A stretch of DNA of 64,000 bases from Geobacteraceae bacterium (GTDB taxonomy: Bacteria > Desulfobacterota > Desulfuromonadia > Geobacterales > Pseudopelobacteraceae), in the NCBI GenBank assembly GCA_021286935.1, contig JAJTBI010000006.1, positions 1 through 64,000 on the forward strand, in the 5' to 3' direction. The notes beneath the pieces are model-generated. The model was not told the DNA's origin, ran no database searches, and saw only the letters and a list, made by a program, of their open reading frames with translations. The position numbers were made by a program, and so were the translations under genes. Below are positions 35,995 to 44,934 of this stretch, piece after piece (positions within the stretch are counted from its first letter, which is position 1; the number at the start of each line of letters is the position of its first letter).

Positions 35995-37962
35995 CTACCG
36001 CAGTACCGCCTCTGCCATCACCTCCGCAATATCCTTCACCTGGACTTTATCTGCCTTCAGATCCTTGATACCGTCATCCAGCATGGTTAGGCAGTAGGGG
36101 CAGGCGGTACAGATCGTGTCCGGTTGCTGCTCCAGCGCCTCGGCGGCCCGCACCAGGTTGATCCGGTCGCCGGTAAACTCTTCCATCCACATCCGGCCAC
36201 CACCGGCGCCGCAGCAGAAGCCGTCTTCACGGTTGCGGGGCATTTCAAGCGGCTCTGCACCGGTGGCAAGGGCTAGTGCCTCCCGTGGTTCGTCATAGAT
36301 ACCGTTGTGACGGCCCAGATAACAGGAGTCATGGTAGACCAGTTTGCCCAGATCAGCCTGCTTGGGCAGCTTCAGCCGGCCATCCTGCACCAGATACAGC
36401 AGCAGCTGGCTGTGGTGGATTACTTCTAGCTCTATGCCGTACTGCTTGTAGTCGTTTTTCAGGGTGGTCAGACAGTGGGGACACTGTACGATCACTTTCT
36501 TGATACCCCGCTCTTTGAACAGGGCCACGTTCTCTTTGGCCAGCTTGTCAAAGACGTACTCATTGCCCAGCCTGCGCAGGCTGTCTCCGCAGCACTTCTC
36601 ATCCTTGCCCAGCATGCCCCACGACACCCCGGCCTTATCCAGCAGCAGTGCGGTGGCCACCGTAATCTGTTTGGCCCGGGCATCAAAGGAACCGGCACAG
36701 CCAACGTAGAAGAGGTACTCGCTCTTGCCTGCCTCGTAGGGACGCTCCCCCAGCTGAGCCGCCCACTTGCCCCGCTCGGTGGGGGCGATACCCCAGGGGT
36801 TGCTGCGCCCTTCCATGTTTTCAAACAGGTTCAACAGCTCTTCCGGGAATTTTGATTCCATCTCCACCAGATGCCGCCGCAGCGGGATCAGCTTGGGCAT
36901 CTGTTCGATAAAGACCGGACAGGCTTGCAGGCAGGCGCCGCAGGTGGTGCAGGACCAGATCGCCTCTTCAGAGATGGAGGCATCACCTTCGCCGATCAAC
37001 GGTACGGTTGCCGGTTGTCCCTGCTTCAGCAGCGGGCCGTTGGCCATCAGGTTATGCTTCAGTTGAGCGATTACCCCCCGCGGGTTCAGCGGCTTGCGGG
37101 TCTGGTCTGCCGGGCAGGCCATCTGGCAACGACCACACTCGGTACAGGAAAAGGAGTCCAGCAGCTCTTTCCAGGTATAGCCGTCAACCTGATTGATGCC
37201 GAAGCTGTTGCCAGCTTCAAACTTCTCCCGCTCCGGCAGGGGCGGATGCTCGCGCCGCCGTAGAAAGACATTGGGGATGGCGGTAATGATATGGAAATGC
37301 TTGCTTAGCGGCAGCAGGTTCATAAACAGCAGCAACACCAGGGCATGGGTCCACCAGGAGAGGTCATGTACCAGTTTACCGGTTCCCGCTGGAACAAATG
37401 CGGCAAAGAAACTCGATATCGGAAGGATGTGATGAAAGAGATTCAGGTTTGCTCCCTGAAGACGTGAAATCTTGGCGGCGTTTACGCCAAAGTTTGCCAG
37501 CATCAGGGTGGCGATCAGGAACAGGATAAAGAACGCCTCAAAGGTGCGGGCCTCAGGATAGGGCGGGGCCACCAGTCTGCGGATGGCAGCCGCTATCACG
37601 GCCAGCAGGGTGATCAACGAGACCACGTCAATTATCTGCAGCAGCGGCATGGAGATGCTGTCTGGCAGTATGGCGAAGTTGATGGCAGGGAACAGGCCAT
37701 GCAGAATAAATTCAGTGTTGGCAACCATCAACACCAGAAAACACCAGAAGATGGCCACATGGATCAGGCCGGATGGCTTGGCCAGCACCCGTTTCTGGGC
37801 AAAGGCATAGCTCAGGGTGTCGCTGATCCGCTGGCCGATGTTGTCAAGGCGGTCATCGGCCTTGCCCAGCGCGGTCAGCGAGAGTCGTTTCCAGCAGCTC
37901 CAGATAAACAGGGCAGTTGCAACAATAAAGAGCGGTGCGAAGATGGTCGGAGTTGGTGTCAT
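35995..37962 (-). CDS. Membrane EtfAB:quinone oxidoreductase (EMO-type Fe-S/cytochrome b fusion)
   Basis: The 655-residue product has an N-terminal integral-membrane part (about six helices, to residue 230) like the NarI/HdrE haem b subunit, then two [4Fe-4S] ferredoxin motifs (C-T-E-C-G-R-C-Q-M-A-C-P and C-T-T-C-G-A-C-L-Q-A-C-P), then two CCG domains of the HdrD/GlpC type (C-C-G-D-S-L and C-C-G-A-G-G-G-R). Encoded directly after EtfB and EtfA (four-base overlap), it should pass electrons from the electron-transfer flavoprotein to menaquinone during oxidation of acyl-CoA-type substrates. Confidence 0.9.
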   Translation of the reverse strand: MTPTPTIFAPLFIVATALFIWSCWKRLSLTALGKADDRLDNIGQRISDTLSYAFAQKRVLAKPSGLIHVAIFWCFLVLMVANTEFILHGLFPAINFAILPDSISMPLLQIIDVVSLITLLAVIAAAIRRLVAPPYPEARTFEAFFILFLIATLMLANFGVNAAKISRLQGANLNLFHHILPISSFFAAFVPAGTGKLVHDLSWWTHALVLLLFMNLLPLSKHFHIITAIPNVFLRRREHPPLPEREKFEAGNSFGINQVDGYTWKELLDSFSCTECGRCQMACPADQTRKPLNPRGVIAQLKHNLMANGPLLKQGQPATVPLIGEGDASISEEAIWSCTTCGACLQACPVFIEQMPKLIPLRRHLVEMESKFPEELLNLFENMEGRSNPWGIAPTERGKWAAQLGERPYEAGKSEYLFYVGCAGSFDARAKQITVATALLLDKAGVSWGMLGKDEKCCGDSLRRLGNEYVFDKLAKENVALFKERGIKKVIVQCPHCLTTLKNDYKQYGIELEVIHHSQLLLYLVQDGRLKLPKQADLGKLVYHDSCYLGRHNGIYDEPREALALATGAEPLEMPRNREDGFCCGAGGGRMWMEEFTGDRINLVRAAEALEQQPDTICTACPYCLTMLDDGIKDLKADKVQVKDIAEVMAEAVLR

Positions 37963-39290
37963 TGTTTTTTGCCTCGTGCTTTCAGCTCACGAATTTTTCG
38001 CGTCAGGACAGGTACCACCTGGAACAGATCGCCCACAATGCCGTAATGGGCCACTTCAAAGATCGGTGCATCCTTGTCCCGGTTAATGGCGATGATCAGA
38101 TCAGCATCCTGCATCCCCACCAGATGCTGGATGGCACCGGAGATGCCGCAGGCGATGTAGATCTTGGGCCGCACCGTCTTGCCGGTCTGGCCGACCTGTC
38201 TATCGTGCGGCATCCAGCCTGCATCCACTGCAGAACGGGAAGCCCCCACCACACCGTTCAGCTCCTTGGCCAGTTCTTCCAGCATGCTGAAGTTTTCCGG
38301 CCCCATCATCCCCCGTCCGCCGGAGATGATGAATTCAGCGCCGCCGATATCCACCTTGTGCTTGCTGTCGCCATCCCGGATGATCTCCAGCACCTTCACC
38401 AGCACCTGGTCCTCCGGCACGGTAAAGCTGTCTCTGATGATCTGGCCGCTGGCGGCTGGCAACGGCTCCGGCATCTGCATCACGTGGGGCCGGACCGTAG
38501 ACATCTGGGGCCGGTATTTGTCGCACATGATCGTAGCCATGATGTTGCCGCCAAAGGCGGGACGGGTCTGCATCAGATTGCGCTTGTCGTCAATATCCAG
38601 GCCGGTACAGTCGGCGGTCAGGCCGGTGCCGACCCTGGTGGCCACTGCCCCGGCCAGGTCACGGCCCATGCCGGTGGCCCCCATCAGGATCACCTCCGGC
38701 TTATGCTGCTCAATCAGATGGCACATCGCCTCAAGGTAGGACTGGGTACGGTACTCGGCATACAGCGGCGCATCAAGCAGATAGGCTTTTTCTGCGCCGT
38801 AGGTGAATGCTTCATGGCAGAGCGGCTCCACCTTGTGACCGACCACCACCGCACACAGCTCCACCCCCAGCTTGCCAGCCAGCTCCTTGCCCTTGCCCAG
38901 CAGCTCCCAGGAAACCTTGGCCGCCTCACCGTCGGTCTGTTCGATAAAGACCCAGACGCCACGGTATTGGGCCTGCATCCGGGCAATGGCTGCCGCCTCA
39001 GGGTCGTCATCTTCAGCCGGTGCTGCTGCCCCTGCTGCGGCAAGCTGGTCCAGAATCTTTTGCTCTTCAGGGGTGAAAAACATCTCCAGTGCTTGGGCCG
39101 GGCAGACCTTGACGCACTTGAGGCAGCCGATACACTTTTCAGCATCCACCACCGGCTCGCCAGCCTCATTCATGCTGATACAGTTAACCGGACAGGAACT
39201 TTCGCAGCGGGCGCCGCAGGAGATACACTTGCCGTCCAGCAGCCGGGCGCGCCCCCGTGGCTTTTTGATCTTTGGTGTGGTTTCACTCAT
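37959..39290 (-). CDS. etfA: EtfA with N-terminal two-cluster ferredoxin domain
   Basis: The 443-residue product is about 100 residues longer than a plain EtfA. The extension holds two ferredoxin motifs ([13 protein letters not shown] and [12 protein letters not shown]). The C-terminal half has the FAD site pattern S-R-S-A-V-D-A-G-W and G-Q-T-G-K-T-V-R-P and S-G-A-I-Q-H-L. With EtfB it carries electrons from dehydrogenases to the membrane oxidoreductase. Overlaps both neighbours by four bases. The ferredoxin extension is found in several anaerobes and could give an extra electron exit. Confidence 0.93.
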   Translation of the reverse strand: MSETTPKIKKPRGRARLLDGKCISCGARCESSCPVNCISMNEAGEPVVDAEKCIGCLKCVKVCPAQALEMFFTPEEQKILDQLAAAGAAAPAEDDDPEAAAIARMQAQYRGVWVFIEQTDGEAAKVSWELLGKGKELAGKLGVELCAVVVGHKVEPLCHEAFTYGAEKAYLLDAPLYAEYRTQSYLEAMCHLIEQHKPEVILMGATGMGRDLAGAVATRVGTGLTADCTGLDIDDKRNLMQTRPAFGGNIMATIMCDKYRPQMSTVRPHVMQMPEPLPAASGQIIRDSFTVPEDQVLVKVLEIIRDGDSKHKVDIGGAEFIISGGRGMMGPENFSMLEELAKELNGVVGASRSAVDAGWMPHDRQVGQTGKTVRPKIYIACGISGAIQHLVGMQDADLIIAINRDKDAPIFEVAHYGIVGDLFQVVPVLTRKIRELKARGKKQ

Positions 39291-40102
39291 AGCGGTAGCA
39301 GATCCTTTTCCATCAATTTACCCAGCAGCAGGTCAACGGTTCCTTCTGGGTCAGCATAGCCGTCTCCCACAATCTCACCTTTGTCGCGCTCAGGCGAAAA
39401 TATCTTTGAAACCCAGGTGGGTGATCCTTTCAGTCCGATGGTCTGGGGATCAAGCTGCAGTACACTGTTATCCCAGACCTCCACCTCGGCAGTGGCCGCA
39501 GCCAGCCGCATCGGCACCGTCGGGTAGCGGGGGCGGTTCAGCTCCCGCACCACCGTCAGCATGGACGGTAGCGGCGCCTGCACCCGCTCGTGGCGCCCTT
39601 CCAGCTTGCGGCTGACCACCAGCTTCCTGGCAGCCAGGTCCAACTCTTCCACCTTGTCCACCAGGGTCAACTGCTGGTAGCCCAGCCGCACCGCAATGCC
39701 CGGTCCCACCTGGGCGGTGTCGCCATCAATGGTCTGCTTGCCGCAGATCACCAGTCCCACCGGTTCCAGCTCGTCATTCAGCTTGGCAATGGCCGCGGCC
39801 AGCACCTTGCTGGTGGCCAGGGTATCGGCGCCGCCAAAGACCCGGTCAGACAGCAGAATGGCACGATCAACACCGGCGGACAACGCCTTGCGCAGGGTTG
39901 CCTCGGCATTGGGAGGTCCCATGGAAAGCACCGCAACCCGGCAGCCAAACTGGTCTTTCAGTTGCAGCGCCGCCTCCATGGCATGGGTGTCATAGGGGTT
40001 CATGATAAAGGGGATACCTTCCCTTACCAACGTGTTGGTGACCGGGTCTATCTTGACCTGGGTGGTGTCCGGGACTTGTTTGATACAGGCGACAATCAGC
40101 AT
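39287..40102 (-). CDS. etfB: EtfB, electron-transfer flavoprotein beta subunit
   Basis: The 271-residue product shows I-K-Q-V-P-D-T near the start, N-P-Y-D-T-H-A-M-E-A-A-L-Q-L-K, and C-G-K-Q-T-I-D-G-D-T-A-Q-V-G-P, the AMP/FAD-binding signature of beta subunits. It is the first gene of the EtfB-EtfA-oxidoreductase operon, with a 310-base upstream region shared with the gdhA promoter. Confidence 0.95.
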   Translation of the reverse strand: MLIVACIKQVPDTTQVKIDPVTNTLVREGIPFIMNPYDTHAMEAALQLKDQFGCRVAVLSMGPPNAEATLRKALSAGVDRAILLSDRVFGGADTLATSKVLAAAIAKLNDELEPVGLVICGKQTIDGDTAQVGPGIAVRLGYQQLTLVDKVEELDLAARKLVVSRKLEGRHERVQAPLPSMLTVVRELNRPRYPTVPMRLAAATAEVEVWDNSVLQLDPQTIGLKGSPTWVSKIFSPERDKGEIVGDGYADPEGTVDLLLGKLMEKDLLPL

Positions 40103-41833
<1,731 letters not shown>

Positions 41834-41857
41834 GTTCGCTTTGCAGATACTGTTCTC

Positions 41858-41888
41858 CCTCTAGCCCGGTCCAAAGCCGGGCTAGAGG
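41858..41888 (+). terminator. Twelve-base-pair hairpin after gdhA
   Basis: CCTCTAGCCCGG pairs perfectly with CCGGGCTAGAGG around a seven-base loop, 25 bases after the gdhA stop. Only a weak T-rich tail follows, so it may slow or end transcription, or stabilise the gdhA 3' end; lysC starts 43 bases later. Confidence 0.55.
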
Positions 41889-41930
41889 TGTATTTGCAGA
41901 GATGAAAAAAACGGTTATCACGAGGTTGCT

Positions 41931-43154
41931 ATGGCATCGGTAGTTCAAAAGTATGGCGGCTCCGCAGTCACCTCTCCGGAGCAGATCAGGAAGATAGCGG
42001 AACGGATTATCCAGTCCTACAATGACCGCAATGATGTGGTCGTTGTCATCTCGGCCCGGGCCGGAGAAACCAACCGTCTGATTGAGATGGCCCAGGAAAT
42101 GTGTCCGCATCAGACCGGCAGTGACTATGATCTGCTGATCTCTGCCGGTGAACAGGTCTCGATTGGCCTGCTGGCGCTCTGCATCCGTTCGCTGGGGTAC
42201 AAGGTCAAGACCTACCTGGGTTGGCAGGTGCCGATCATTACCGATTCGCTGCACACCAGGGCCTCCATAGAATATATCGATCCAACAAAAATCAGAGCAG
42301 ATCTCAACCATGGCGCCATTGTGCTGGTTGCCGGATTTCAGGGGATTGACCGCAGCGGCACCATTACCACCCTGGGGCGGGGTGGCGGTGACACCTCTGC
42401 CGTGGCCCTGGCCCATGCACTGGGTGCAGAGGTGTGTGAGCTGTACTCCGATGTTGATGGCATCTTTACTGCAGATCCGGCCATCTGTGAGAATGCCCGC
42501 AAGATAGAGAAGATCTCCTATGATGAGATGCTGGAACTGGCCAGTCAGGGGGCACGGGGTGTCCAGATCCGTGCCATTGAATACGCAAAGAAGCACAACG
42601 TGACCATTCATGTCCGTTCCGCATTCACTGCAGAGCGTGGCACCCTGGTCGTAAAGGAGCATATGCCTATGGAAGGTGTGGTTGTTACCGGGATTGTGGC
42701 AGACAAGAACGAGGCAAAGATTGCGGTGCTGGGCGTGCCGGACAAGCCGGGCAGTGCCGCAAAGATCCTGACCGGTCTGGCGGACAAGGATATCTCCGTT
42801 GATATGATTGTCCAGAACGTGGGACAGGACGGTCTGGCTGATATCACCTTCTCCATCTCAAAGACCGACCTGGACAAGGCCCACCAGATCACCGCCCAGG
42901 TCGCCAAAGAGGTCAATGCGCGAGAACTGCTTGCTGACCGCAACATCAGTAAGGTCTCCATTGTCGGCCTGGGGATGAAAAACCACGCCGGTGTGGCAGC
43001 CCGGATGTTTACCGCGCTGGCCTACAACAACATCAACATTCAGATGATCTCCACCTCGGAAATCAAGGTCTCGGTGGCCATTGAAGAAAAATACACCGAA
43101 CTTGCCGTGCGGGTTCTGCATGAGGCCTTTAAGGTGGATCAGTGCAGTGAGTGA
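41931..43154 (+). CDS. lysC: Aspartate kinase with two ACT domains
   Basis: The 407-residue product starts V-V-Q-K-Y-G-G-S-A-V, where most homologues read K-(F/Y)-G-G-T/S-S-V; the second Ser is Ala here. G-R-G-G-G-D-T-S-A-V-A-L-A and the D-V-D-G-I-F-T-A-D-P follow. Two ACT domains fill about 260-400 and should give feedback inhibition by lysine and/or threonine. It phosphorylates aspartate in the first step to lysine, threonine and methionine. ATG has AGGTTG-like weak ribosome site upstream. Confidence 0.95.
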   Translation: MASVVQKYGGSAVTSPEQIRKIAERIIQSYNDRNDVVVVISARAGETNRLIEMAQEMCPHQTGSDYDLLISAGEQVSIGLLALCIRSLGYKVKTYLGWQVPIITDSLHTRASIEYIDPTKIRADLNHGAIVLVAGFQGIDRSGTITTLGRGGGDTSAVALAHALGAEVCELYSDVDGIFTADPAICENARKIEKISYDEMLELASQGARGVQIRAIEYAKKHNVTIHVRSAFTAERGTLVVKEHMPMEGVVVTGIVADKNEAKIAVLGVPDKPGSAAKILTGLADKDISVDMIVQNVGQDGLADITFSISKTDLDKAHQITAQVAKEVNARELLADRNISKVSIVGLGMKNHAGVAARMFTALAYNNINIQMISTSEIKVSVAIEEKYTELAVRVLHEAFKVDQCSE

Positions 43155-43183
43155 TGGGGTGAGGGGTTGAGCCGATATGTTCC

Positions 43184-43315
43184 TCACGCGAAGCCGCGAA
43201 GCCGCGGAGAAAATCTGATGGTGAGGAATAGCAAGCGGTAACCCTGCAGGGGAAATGAAAACATTCTGAGAATACCAGCCTGATTAAATGCTTCGCGTCT
43301 CTGCGTCTCCGCGTG
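43184..43315. repeat. Inverted dispersed repeat (CGCGGAGA family), copy 1
   Basis: The left arm TCACGCGAAGCCGCGAAGC... (43184-43211) pairs with the right arm ending CTGCGTCTCCGCGTGA (43291-43315). A related pair occurs at 57260-57390. It lies between the convergent lysC and radical-SAM genes. Similar GCAGAGACGCGGAG-type repeats occur in many genomes. Confidence 0.65.
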
Positions 43316-43348
43316 AAATGGTTTTTCTGGCGGTATTGTTTTGTTCTG

Positions 43349-44653
43349 TCAGCAGCCTGGTCGCAAGTCAGGCTTCCTTGTCCCCAGATCCTGTAGCACC
43401 AGACGCTCCAGCGAGGCATCCAGCATCGGGCGGTGGCATTCCACGGTGTCGATCGCACCATTTTTCTGTAGCGTCAGCAGGCGGCAGCCGCCGAAGCAGA
43501 TCGGCAGGTAGGCGCAGTCCAGGCATTCATCATTCTTCCAGATATCCAGCTTGTGGGAGTCATGGTAGTCGCGCACTCCATCAGTCAGGGTGCCGACGCA
43601 GAACTCCGGCCAGCCCATCAGGCTGGGGCATTTGTACAGGCTGCCATCGTAGTTGACCACCAGGGTCTGTTCCAGATCAATCATGCAGATCCCCATCTGC
43701 AGTTTGTCCACCGCAAAGCCGCGCCGCAATATTTCTTCCCGCAGAAACAGATTTGCCTCAATCAGCCAGGGCTCGTTGGGAAGCACACAGGCTGCGGCAT
43801 GGGGGTCAAACAGGCCTGACTTGGGGTGGATCGGTGAAAACTGCACCGGTCCCAGTTGCGTGGGATCAATACCGGCCTCCAGCAGCAGGTCCAGCATTGC
43901 CGGGAAGCAACGGTAATTGTCGCGGGTAAAATTGCCGCCCGGCTTGATGGTGACCAGATCATACACCGTTGCAAGGTTGTCAATAATGGTCTTGAAACTT
44001 CCTTTGCCCGATACAAACGGACGCTGCTGATCATGGATCTCCGGCGGGCCATCCAGGGTAATGATGGCGCTCTTCAGGCCAAGGGGTAGCAGCTCTTCCA
44101 CCACGGCCCGTGTCAACAGGGTGGCATTGGTCACCAGGCTGAACGAGAATGTTCTGCCTGCGTTTGCAGCTGCGGCCAACAGTGGGGTGGCAATCTCCTT
44201 TAGTCGTGTGGGGGCCATTAACGGTTCGCCGCCATAAAAGCGTAGTTCCACGTTGCGGCCCTGTTCAAGATGCTTGCTGACAAGATAATCAACCAGCTCC
44301 CTGCCGGTTTCCTCAGTCATCTCCTGACCGTCCCGGAACTGTTCTTCAAAACAGTAGGGACAGGCCAGATTGCAGGCCAGGGTCAGCACCACTGTGGCGG
44401 AAAAGAGCGGGACATGGCTATTGGTATGATCAACAATGGCGGCCATTTCGCTGCGTTCAGTAGCTGGGTCATCGGTCCAGAGCTGGAGCTGCTGTAGGGT
44501 GGCGCGTTCTTTGGTTGTAAGGGTGTTGTTTGTAATAGCGGTTAACAACTGCTCAGGTACCCTGACCACCGATCCCTTGCGGGTGGAGTACAGAATTGTA
44601 AAGCCGGGACGCTGCGGGTCAGGGAATGAGATGGCGTAACGGGAGAGTGGCAT
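43349..44653 (-). CDS. Radical SAM/SPASM peptide maturase (geopeptide maturase type)
   Basis: An ATG at 44653 is preferred over an upstream in-frame ATG because AGGAG lies at the right distance on the minus strand, giving 434 residues. Residues 1-75 look like a small peptide-recognition region; the radical SAM cluster motif is C-N-L-A-C-P-Y-C (Cys94, Cys98, Cys101); the C-terminal SPASM part has C-L-D-C-A-Y-L-P-I-C-F-G-G-C and C-H-R-P, ligands for auxiliary clusters. Such enzymes make thioether or other crosslinks in short precursor peptides. A 29-codon Cys peptide gene lies just upstream. The size and context match the family named geopeptide radical SAM maturase. Confidence 0.85.
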   Translation of the reverse strand: MPLSRYAISFPDPQRPGFTILYSTRKGSVVRVPEQLLTAITNNTLTTKERATLQQLQLWTDDPATERSEMAAIVDHTNSHVPLFSATVVLTLACNLACPYCFEEQFRDGQEMTEETGRELVDYLVSKHLEQGRNVELRFYGGEPLMAPTRLKEIATPLLAAAANAGRTFSFSLVTNATLLTRAVVEELLPLGLKSAIITLDGPPEIHDQQRPFVSGKGSFKTIIDNLATVYDLVTIKPGGNFTRDNYRCFPAMLDLLLEAGIDPTQLGPVQFSPIHPKSGLFDPHAAACVLPNEPWLIEANLFLREEILRRGFAVDKLQMGICMIDLEQTLVVNYDGSLYKCPSLMGWPEFCVGTLTDGVRDYHDSHKLDIWKNDECLDCAYLPICFGGCRLLTLQKNGAIDTVECHRPMLDASLERLVLQDLGTRKPDLRPGC

Positions 44654-44666
44654 GGTCAGGCTCCTG

Positions 44667-44700
44667 AAAAAATGAATGGGGAGCCAAGCGCCCCCCATTC
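44667..44700 (-). terminator. Hairpin plus T-run between precursor peptide and maturase
   Basis: On the minus strand GAATGGGG pairs with CCCCATTC (44674-44700) and is followed by A-T6, the form of an intrinsic terminator. It lies after the peptide stop and overlaps the region of the maturase ribosome site, so read-through would give much peptide and little enzyme, a common arrangement for modified peptides. Confidence 0.65.
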
Positions 44701-44720
44701 AAACACAACTTTGTCTTGTG

Positions 44721-44810
44721 TTACTTACGGGTGCTGTTGGTGCCACCAGTACAGCAGCCTGCCACCATCTGACACTCTTCCACTCCCTGATTCAGCACTT
44801 CAATTTCCAT
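44721..44810 (-). CDS. 29-residue Cys-containing precursor peptide (geopeptide-like RiPP)
   Basis: A 30-codon frame (ATG at 44808-44810, TAA at 44721-44723) sits behind a perfect AAAGGAGG ribosome site. The N-terminal half is acidic and leader-like (M-E-I-E-V-L-N-Q-G-V-E-E); the C-terminal half has Cys13, Cys19 and Cys20, with C-C-T-G-G-T-N-S-T-R-K at the end. The Gly/Ser/Thr-rich Cys core next to a SPASM maturase marks it as the substrate. Too short for standard gene callers. Product structure and role are unknown. Confidence 0.8.
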   Translation of the reverse strand: MEIEVLNQGVEECQMVAGCCTGGTNSTRK

Positions 44811-44835
44811 GATGCACCTCCTTTTGAGTGTAATG

Positions 44836-44871
44836 CCATCCAAATAGATGGAATGTAGGGTGTTTACCCTA
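44836..44871. promoter_or_regulatory. Two palindromes in the divergent promoter region
   Basis: TAGGGT-GTTT-ACCCTA (44856-44871) is a perfect six-base inverted repeat with a four-base spacer, and CCATC-N6-GATGG (44836-44851) is a second. They lie between the peptide gene (minus) and the TonB-dependent receptor gene (plus), where an operator governing both would be expected. No regulator gene is near enough to name. Confidence 0.45.
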
Positions 44872-44934
44872 GACGAATGTGTATAAATTTGCTAGTAAGA
44901 ATATGCACTGTAGGCAGGTTTACCAGGAGTGGTC

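Noticed and set aside
44811-44934. Cobalamin riboswitch before the TonB-dependent receptor
   Set aside because: The receptor plug resembles BtuB, but the upstream region is only 124 bases and lacks the B12-box, so vitamin B12 control is not supported.
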